Shown here in pieces: positions 25,926 through 64,000 of a DNA stretch of 64,000 nt. How positions within the stretch are numbered: position 1 is the first letter of the stretch; every line of letters starts with the position of its first letter. Below the pieces are notes generated by a model. It saw nothing but the letters and a program-made list of their open reading frames with translations, ran no database searches and was not told the origin of the DNA. Source of the DNA: Certhia americana (taxonomy: Eukaryota > Chordata > Aves > Passeriformes > Certhiidae); the NCBI GenBank assembly GCA_018697195.1, contig CM031878.1, positions 36,836,283 to 36,900,282 of the forward strand. Reading direction: 5' to 3'. Made by a program: the position numbers and the translations under genes.

Positions 25926-28900
25926 GGTTTTTTACTCACTACCTATCATGCACAAAAGGCAGCTGGGATTTAGTGATTTCATATTCAAATTCTAAGCCTG
26001 CTGATCACTCCAAGAAGGCTCTGGAGTCCAGGTAGACTGGTCCTACATGCAGGGTGGGCTTCCATGCAATGTTCAGCCCCACAGAGAAACACCTGCCACC
26101 CACTGGCACCCACTGGCACCAACAGCTCAGCCAGTGACTCCTACCTAGCTGCTGCTCTTCACTAAGATTTCTATGCTATATATTTCTATTTCTATATATT
26201 TCTATTTCTATATATTTCTATTTCTATATATTTTTATTTCTTTTTTGAATTCTTGACTGGTCAATGATCCCATCTCAACAATCCTGCTCACACATCCAGC
26301 ATTACCTATCATACCACTACGGGGATGTTCCCACAGCTGTACCAGTAGCCAGGCCCCAGGTCAGAAAGCAGTGTCCCATCAGGGCCTCCAGCTACAGCAC
26401 GGTGGGAAGCCCATGCAAGGATTGTGGAAAAGGAGTTTCACAGGTGTCCAAGTCACTGCTCAGGACCCATTTGCCTCTGCTGTTCACATCTCCAAACTAA
26501 AGGGTACTGTTTATCTTACTACATTTTCTTTTATTGACAGGGGCTTTGCCCATAGCCATCTTGCCCTGGTGGACAAGTCATGGAGGAGCATGGATCTTCT
26601 CTAGCATGAGTTCATGTGACCCTTAATAATCACTAGTTGTAATTCATCTTTCTGTCCCTTTCAGAGTACAGATAGAACACAGCTGAAAGGCAAAGGAAAA
26701 TGTGCTCACCAGTCTCTAAGAGTTTGTGAGGCAGAGACAGCAAGGTGAACCATGTCAAGATGAGACTTTTCCTCTGCTGTGACTGACAGCATTTTCTCCT
26801 CAATACTGGAAGCTGTGTGAGAAGGAATGCCAAGTGACTTCCTTATAGAATTAGCTGACCAGGAGGCCCCCTGCATAAGTAAATCAGATTTGATCCATAT
26901 CCCTGTTAGATTTTGGGGTTAGCATAAAGGGATTTTTAGAGTTAATATGACTCTGAATTCACTCATAGATATGAAAAATTATTCTTCCAAAATATCATCT
27001 ACTTATGTTCTAAACATTTTGTCTTTGGACAAAAGGAACAAGTACCTGACATACCGATGAATAAACTATTGTACTTAAACACATGATTTGGGGAGTCTCA
27101 TTCTGAAACACAATCAGGTGTACATTTGATAACAGCAGCATTTTCAAGCAATACAGACTGATGGGATTCGTAAGAGAAAGCTTTTGTCAACAGCAGGGTC
27201 AGACTGAAAAGGACAATGTCACTGGCTCATCACTTAACAGACTGACTTGACTAGAATGGATGCTTTAGAAGAGTAAAATAACCTAGAGCAGACATGGATT
27301 AAACTGAACGTGTAAAAGTGTACACAAGCACAATATCCTTTAAAATTGGATTTGTGTCTTTTGTGATTACACAAAAGCCAGAACAGAAGGATGATTGTTG
27401 CAGAGAATCTGAAAATTTTGCAACTATCTTCACAGTACAAAAACCCAAGGCATTTATTATTTTGGAATACTGTCTGACCCAGTTTAGGGCTTTTGATTTG
27501 ACCGTATAGAGTACTAAATTGCGTGGGATGATGACCAAGGCCAACTATTAAGGCAGCCTGTTGGCTGAAGGTTTGTGCAGAACATCTGATTTCAGTTTGT
27601 CTTCATAAAATGTACAACCAAACCACCTTAATCTGAGGGATCAGCTGGACTGTCATTAAGGTTTGTGTAAATACAGTACCATTAAGCAAATAATACACTA
27701 AGTGTTAAAGATCATTTGTTTTCCTTACTTCGTGCTTATGTCTTGTTTGTACTGTAATCTTTCCATGTCTGTTTTCTTTTGGGAACAAAATAAAAAAGAA
27801 TGCAATGCCATCAGCTAAGACCATTTTATGCTACCATAGTAATTTATTATCTTTATTATAGTAATCTATCTTTATATGTCTGGAGGGACAGTGTAAAAAA
27901 AAAGTCCTATTTCAGGCCATTCAAAGTAAATATCCCCTCTCCATGTTAACAGCAGCATTTCAGGTATGGAAATACTATTGCAGAATTCTTTTATTAGTTA
28001 GCATTCATCCCAGTGAAACTGACAGTAGTTATGTAATAATGAGGTGCTGCTAGTATATATTCTACCAATCTACCATGAAAAAGCTGCATGAGAAATAACC
28101 CCATGCCAGAAAGAAGTGCACACTCTAAACACAAACATCTTGTGGTAAGAATGGTGCAGGGGCAACAAGAGGCAGCACCTGGTTGACATTTCATAACCAC
28201 ATAATTTGGATCAGCAAATCCTATGGTGTATCATTTCCTCTGATGATAAACTTGTATTTTGCACTGATGTACAAGAGCTCTAATAAGAGCTGTACTGAGT
28301 GTACTAACACTGCTGTATTTTGTATATATATGGGTTTTTTGTTGTTATGATTTTAAAAAGGCACAAAAAATACAGCACCTAACTTTTACTAATAACAAGA
28401 AATAAAGATGTGTCTTTCATAGTTATGAAGTATTAAGGACTAGATACATTCTTTGTATGATACTGTTAAAAATAGCCAAGACTATGTATTCTTTACTAGG
28501 TCACAGCTGTTTGGCATTTTTTATTTAAAGCCCATCTTTCAAAGTAACCAAGAGTTAGTTTACTTAAGCTCACTGAAGATGTGAGCTGACATCTCAAATT
28601 ACTTGCATCCTGATGACCTTAGAAACACTGATAAAAGAAAGATATGCTAAGACTAATTTGACACTGTGATTATTGTAGATCTCTAAAATCATTTAGACAA
28701 CAAAGTTTGTGAAGCTGTTCAACTTAATGACATGACAGGTGGAGTAAAACAAACTGCAAATATATTTACACAAGTTACACTGATGATTCCTAGTAATCAT
28801 TTGTTCTTTTCAGATAGCTGCATAAAACAAGATGGTCTCATTTAATCTTGAGCTTTCCCTCAAAAAATTGCTGAAATCTTAAAATTGTTGCTATGACAAC

Positions 28901-30904
28901 ATATACAGTAGAAATAATTCCTGAACTGCAGTCTGAGTTGAATTGTAAAGGATGACTTATTGAGGAATAATCTTTTGCTTTTCCTAGATCAGATTAATAT
29001 CCTATTAACTGTGTGGGAGGGAAAGACTTTCATCAGAAGGCTCCTCTATGTGCTCTGCAAAGACTTTCATTGTGGTTTACCCAGTCTTCATAAGTTTTAC
29101 AAAGATTGCTGAATCACGAAAATTTTTAGATATTATAATTCAGTCAATTAATATGCAAATGATACTCTAAGCCTGTAGCACATAGAGTTCCATTTCAGAG
29201 AAAACAAAGTATTTTTTTAAAACACTATGCACACTGCTGTCCTTACAGGTAAGAACATTGCTGCAAATGCTAGGATGAGAAAACCTTAATCATCATTAAC
29301 CAATAATAGGGAAGCAAAAGATTGTAATTAATTCTTTATTATGCATTTTTATTAGTAAGTATTGGTATTTGGGGCATGCACACTAACACTACAACAATTA
29401 TATCTATCATAGCATTACAACAGAAGTTATCTGAGACCTTGTATTTTTGCATTTTGCGAACAGTGTTTACTGCTTCTGCAGTCTTATTTGAGATTCAAAC
29501 CAAACTCCCTGGGAAGTCAGGCTGATAAAGATATCCACCTTGAAAAATGACCAGGCAAGATTTTGGCACAAACTGCTTTAAGTTATATTACACCAGGGAA
29601 TATCACCAGTGAAAACACAGCACCAAAATTTGTGATGCAACTTGAATTATTTCTGGAAAGGGAACAGAGTAATTCATCGTCCAGCAATTACTTAGAAGCA
29701 ACGCAGTAAATAACACAAATGCAATTATAATTTATAGTCTTATTTGTTGTTATTACTGGAGGAAGATCTAAGGATATGTTCTTTGCCTATACAGAACCAG
29801 TCATCCCTATAGCAAACACCATCATTTAAAACCAAAGCCAATGCATAGAATAAAGACAGTCAATTGTCTGGGACAGACCATGCTCGATGACTGATTTGTG
29901 ACAGTCCAAGACGCTAACATCTGACATTCTTTGCTATCATTCTGCCCATTTCTTCAGGGTGAATGCCATAATAAGAGAATGGAACGTGTGCTCAAGTCTT
30001 AGCTGTTCCTTTTTCAGCTAAACACCAGACTTCCCACCAAAACACATAAATGGGGGCACCAGCATCTGTCTGTCAACACCAGTGCAGCAATGGGTATTGG
30101 AGAAGGGATAAATAGTATGAAGCAGATCTCACTGCAGCAGTTCTTCCCATGAAATGGCATCCCTGTGAGTATGAATGGAGACTCTACCTTTCAAAAAGCA
30201 AGTACTGGAAAATGTAACAACCTTTGCATTTTCAACGATGTTTAAGATAGGGAAAAAGTTTCACCTCTTGCATTAGAAGTATACAGAATTCAAGAAGAAT
30301 TGCTCAAACCAACAACTGCCAGAGTGGTATCTAATACCTAAGTGACATCTAATGCATAACTGCATTACAATCTAATGCATAAATGTTATCCTGAGACATG
30401 ATATAGCTGATAATTCTTTTTGTGCACAGCTTAAAAGCTGTAGGAGTCATGAGAAGAACAAAATACATAGGTACTCAGGAGGAAAAGACAATTTTGTACT
30501 ACCAAGCCACAATTCTTTCTAAATGGAAGAAGTATACTTCTAGTCTTGCTGGTAGTATAAAAATAGTGTTCCAAGATCAATACAAATTTAAATGAAACCT
30601 AAGAAGACATGCACAATGGAGTTAACAAACATGTGGCATCCTGCATGCTCTGAAATTTAAGTGAAATTGTTTATGAATAATTTTATTTGTGAATACTACT
30701 CCCACTAAAGTAGGAGCCCTTAAGGATGAAAATTTATTTATGCAGACAAGTAGTATAAGACTGACAGGGCAATATGAGCATTTTGAACTGCTGTCATTGG
30801 ACTGAAAAATAATTCAAATTCTGTGGCAAGGTTAATTTTTCCATTTGACATATTCCCAAATTCCTCTGCTTTCAATGCAAAGAACTCCTCTTCAACAGGG
30901 TAAT
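25926..30904. other. Intergenic sequence with small tandem repeats only
   Basis: I see no gene. A short tandem ccactggcac duplication lies near 26,098-26,122 and a 16-bp-unit minisatellite at 26,177-26,240 (listed separately). The rest is AT-rich unique sequence. Confidence 0.5.
26177..26240. repeat. Minisatellite, 16-bp unit about four times
   Basis: The unit tatatatttctatttc is repeated in tandem, with the last copy carrying a T for C change. Confidence 0.9.
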
Positions 30905-30992
30905 ATATAAATTTTCTTATATATATATATTTCTTATATATATATATATATATTCTTATATATACAGTATGTAGTTCATATACTGTAAATAA
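30903..30992. repeat. (TA)n microsatellite with short inverted repeat
   Basis: Three TA blocks are separated by ttctta spacers and followed by tacagtat/atactgta arms 9 bases apart. The whole stretch is self-complementary and could extrude as a cruciform. Confidence 0.85.
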
Positions 30993-32129
30993 GAAAATGG
31001 AAAGATAATTTTCACTACAGAGAAAAACTTATAAAGGATCAAGGCTCTAAATGTTCCAAATTTGTCCAGATTTTCCATCCCTACATCTCTCTGCATGTTT
31101 ATTAATATAAACTTAAGCCTTTAAACAAAAATACAGTCACATATAACAAGGGATCAAAGCCCCTTCCCCAGTTTCAGAATCAGGATAGTATGGATAGGCA
31201 TTACCAAACAACACTGAATTTGAAAGAACAGATCCTGGTGCAAATCCATCTCCTGGCTGAAAAATACTGATACAGTCAATTCTCATAAATTTTATTCTCT
31301 TTTCATCCCTCTACTGAAGACACCCTTCCCCTCCAAAATAGTTTTATTTGGAACAACAAACATATTGTTAAAAACCTGCTATAACTTAGAAACATTATTC
31401 ATGTTCTTAAGCCCTTGCACACACAGAAGAAAATGAATGCCACAACTGGGTTACATAAAGTAAAAATAATTTTTGAAAAGTTTTTTTCATTGCAAAACAT
31501 GTCAATTCTGTAAACCACTGACTACAACTCTCTTCATTTCTCTATTAGATCTTATTTTAAGCAAGGGCAAGAGGCAGAAAGAATTAGAAGATGACAGGAG
31601 AAGATGAAGAAGTGTAAATCCCATACCTGACAGCTTGACTTTAAACATGAAGAATACAGAACCACAGCATGATTATTCAGCCTGGAAGAGATCTCAGGAA
31701 GTTACATCTCCTTATCTGAGCGGAGTTAGCACTAGGCTGCAATTAGGCAAAAAAGGTTTAAACCGAAATGCACTATCCCCCTTAAAGCACTTGAACTGGG
31801 TATATAGTTACGTGCCTCCGGTAAAGTGAACACTTTTTTTTACTACGTGCATATTCAAGAAGAAAAACGGAGCAGCTGTGTAGTACATGAATATACATAG
31901 AGGGTACATACCCGACCTCTTCCTGTAGACATGTACACTTAACAGAAAACTTCTTCAAATTAAATCATGCCTATTTTATGGATGAGTTCTATACAAGAGT
32001 CTAGTTCTTCTAAGCACAGGCTCCATTGGTCACTGTGCAAAATTCCTGAACTCTAATCAGACATTAGTAAGAATTTTCACTTAATACTGTGGCAAAACCA
32101 CATAATCATAAGAAGCAAGAAACAAGTGC
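30993..32129. other. Sequence immediately downstream of AGTPBP1
   Basis: AT-rich with no recognisable gene. It may include more of the AGTPBP1 3' UTR if the distal AATAAA at 31291-31296 (minus strand) is used. Confidence 0.4.
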
Positions 32130-32679
32130 AAAACTTCATACATCATGTTCTCATTTTTAATTTAGTAATTATTGAATTGTTTCAGAGCAGGCACTACATT
32201 GTTTCAAACACAATCAAGTATCATTAAAATAATGTCAAAAAATAACCTCTTCACCTCAGTATACACACGCGCATATACACAGACATACACAAATTAATTT
32301 AGAAAATCTGTACATATGTATTTTTCAGAAAGCAACTCAAAGAACTGTACCACAAAAAATTAGTTCCTGTACTCTGACACACTAAAAGTTATAATCCGTT
32401 TTTCTGAAGACAGGGTTTAAGGACATAAAATGCCACGCAGTACTATTTAGTACAAAATGAACTGGTAAATAAATTTATGTATTTTGGGCTTAAAGAATAC
32501 ACAGAACTCCTTAAATAAAACAAACGCAAATTTATCAGAAATATTTACTGTCCTTGAGCAATGCAGGCCCCAGTTATTTGTGTTAACTGAAGCTTATCCC
32601 CTTTTTAAAAAAACAGCAAGGAAGTATACAACTGGAAATCCAGGATACTTTATTTTCTGTTACTGGCAGCAAAGCTGGT
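32130..32679 (-). other. AGTPBP1: AGTPBP1 3' untranslated region, end uncertain
   Basis: The sequence after the stop, read on the minus strand, must begin the 3' UTR. Candidate poly(A) signals are AATAAA at 32649-32654 (only about 26 nt past the stop, so probably too close), ATTAAA at 32156-32161 and AATAAA at 31291-31296. I placed the left limit just past the second one. Sequence alone does not decide among them, and more than one may be used. Confidence 0.4.
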
Positions 32680-62882
<30,203 letters not shown>

Positions 62883-63728
62883 CTGAAAGAAGAAATGCAT
62901 CTCACTTTAATGTTTACTATTAATTAGAAATATATTAGCGTAATGGACCACATCAACACTCACATACAAGTCTACAAATTACCTCTACTTATTTACTCAC
63001 TATCAGAGTGCGTTTTCATGAATGTCTGGGCATTGTACTATGTGCTTTTTAAACCAGATGACAAAAGGCTGCTGATTTTCAGAAAATAACAACTAAAGAA
63101 AAGAGTAAGACCTACGGATGATCAAAATAGAATGTTTAAATGAAAGTCAGGTTTGCATGAATGGTAGACTACAAGTAGTCTTCAGTTCCACTCCATCCAA
63201 CTCACACTACAAAAAAGCTTCACAGAGAACACAAAAAATTGATACTATGATCCATTCATGTAAATAAGTGAAAAATAACTGATGTTTCAGGACAATTTTT
63301 TTAACAAATAACTCTCTAAAGGCTATTTTTTAATAGTTTACTAAAGTTGAATACTTAAGTTAGAGGAGAAAATAATACATACTAAATGAGTATCATTTAT
63401 TCATTAGATAATTAGCCAACTACACTGATTCATCAGTGTATTAAAAAATATCAAAATAAACTATTAAGTAAGTATGCAAAACATACAAAAAAAACCCCAA
63501 AGCAGACTGATGACAATTAGTAAGTAACTTTAAAGCATCTTATTACTGGTCAAACTACCTGGTATTCTGTAACTTCATCAATGTGGATGAAAGTGTATGA
63601 CAAAGGAGAATACAATATTACTCGGTTTGAAGAGTTTGAAGCTGGAGGTGGGAGAAGAAATTTTTTCCTTCTTAAAAGACAAATTTCAGAATATACAGCA
63701 GGAAAAAACAAACTATTTTAAGCTGAGT

Positions 63729-63777
<49 letters not shown>

Positions 63778-63787
63778 NNNNNNNNNN

Positions 63788-63836
<49 letters not shown>

Positions 63837-64000
63837 CATACCTTCCAAGACAAGAGGAAGAAAGGTATTTTCAGTCAGCCATTTGTAAACCTTTGAATGA
63901 GGCACACATTGCAAACACTACTTACTACAGACAGCAATAGTCACTTAAGAACCCCAGCATTTCAAAGCAGACTTATTTTTCCTTACCATCAATAAGACAA
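62883..64000 (-). other. AGTPBP1: AGTPBP1 intron continuing past the right edge
   Basis: Intronic sequence upstream of the 62,882 acceptor. The preceding coding exon should end in a Gly-completing G after an FNY-like segment, and I find no such exon here. A gtaagg donor-like site lies at 63,981-63,986, but the sequence before it does not read like CCP1. Confidence 0.7.
63731..63834. repeat. (CA)n microsatellite with 10-N assembly gap
   Basis: CA dinucleotides run from 63731 to 63777 and from 63788 to 63834, on either side of ten N (63778-63787). The true repeat length is unknown. Confidence 0.97.

Noticed and set aside
32649..32654. AATAAA just after the AGTPBP1 stop as the main poly(A) signal
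   Set aside because: It lies only about 26 nt past the stop, giving an implausibly short 3' UTR. More distal signals exist.
63731..63834. CA array as a CRISPR-like or satellite array
   Set aside because: It is a plain dinucleotide microsatellite without spacers.
63981..64000. Possible upstream AGTPBP1 exon at the right edge, ending at a gtaagg donor
   Set aside because: The phase would fit, but the last residues before the donor read CLID where an FNY-like segment is expected before the Gly codon. I treat it as a chance donor.

Overview
The window looks like bird nuclear DNA. It is AT-rich and intron-rich, its dominant dispersed repeat is the CR1 LINE, and it carries several solo LTRs of endogenous retroviruses of the kinds common in songbirds. 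It holds the 3' part of one confidently identified gene, AGTPBP1 (cytosolic carboxypeptidase 1, CCP1/Nna1), on the minus strand. Birds carry the human 9q21 block on chromosome Z, so a Z-linked segment is likely, but that is inferred from gene identity only.

Positions 1 to about 32,000 lie downstream of AGTPBP1 and contain no gene I can support. From the left they hold a sense CR1 fragment (255-835), a CpG-rich block with housekeeping-promoter motifs (1630-2048), a 460-bp AAGGG-type polypurine tract (2049-2508) and a long antisense CR1 with reverse-transcriptase remnants (2509-3540). A long AT-rich stretch follows, with one weak ankyrin-like relic (about 6220-6812), a perfect 12-bp hairpin (17813-17840), an antisense LTR-like element (about 19,525-20,720), a C-rich block (21,235-21,700) and CR1 3' ends at about 21.9 and 25.6 kb.

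Positions 32,680-62,882 hold nine consecutive AGTPBP1 coding exons. All have GT-AG borders, and their phases join without a frameshift or stop. Together they encode 447 complete residues plus part of one split codon, up to the stop at 32,680-32,682. They cover the end of the N domain, the whole M14-type zinc carboxypeptidase domain (HPGE, NRQW, DYHGH and YTME motifs all present) and the acidic C-terminal tail. The exons encoding the beginning of the protein lie beyond the right edge.

The last intron (32,858-49,068, 16.2 kb) is a repeat trap. It holds an LTR-like element near 35.1-35.6 kb, a complete 721-bp ERVL-type solo LTR (37,111-37,831), a CR1 broken by two solo LTRs in opposite orientations with readable target-site duplications (39,350-39,654 and 39,712-40,063), a 42-base T run, and a second CR1 split by another LTR. 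Other introns hold a CR1 3' end (61,256-61,632), an unexplained GC-richer block (59,780-60,930), a 32-bp tandem duplication and a (CA)n array with a 10-N gap.

I saw no convincing new biological system. The best targets for follow-up are the CpG block beside the AAGGG tract, the nested LTR history, the unexplained GC-rich block and the hairpins.
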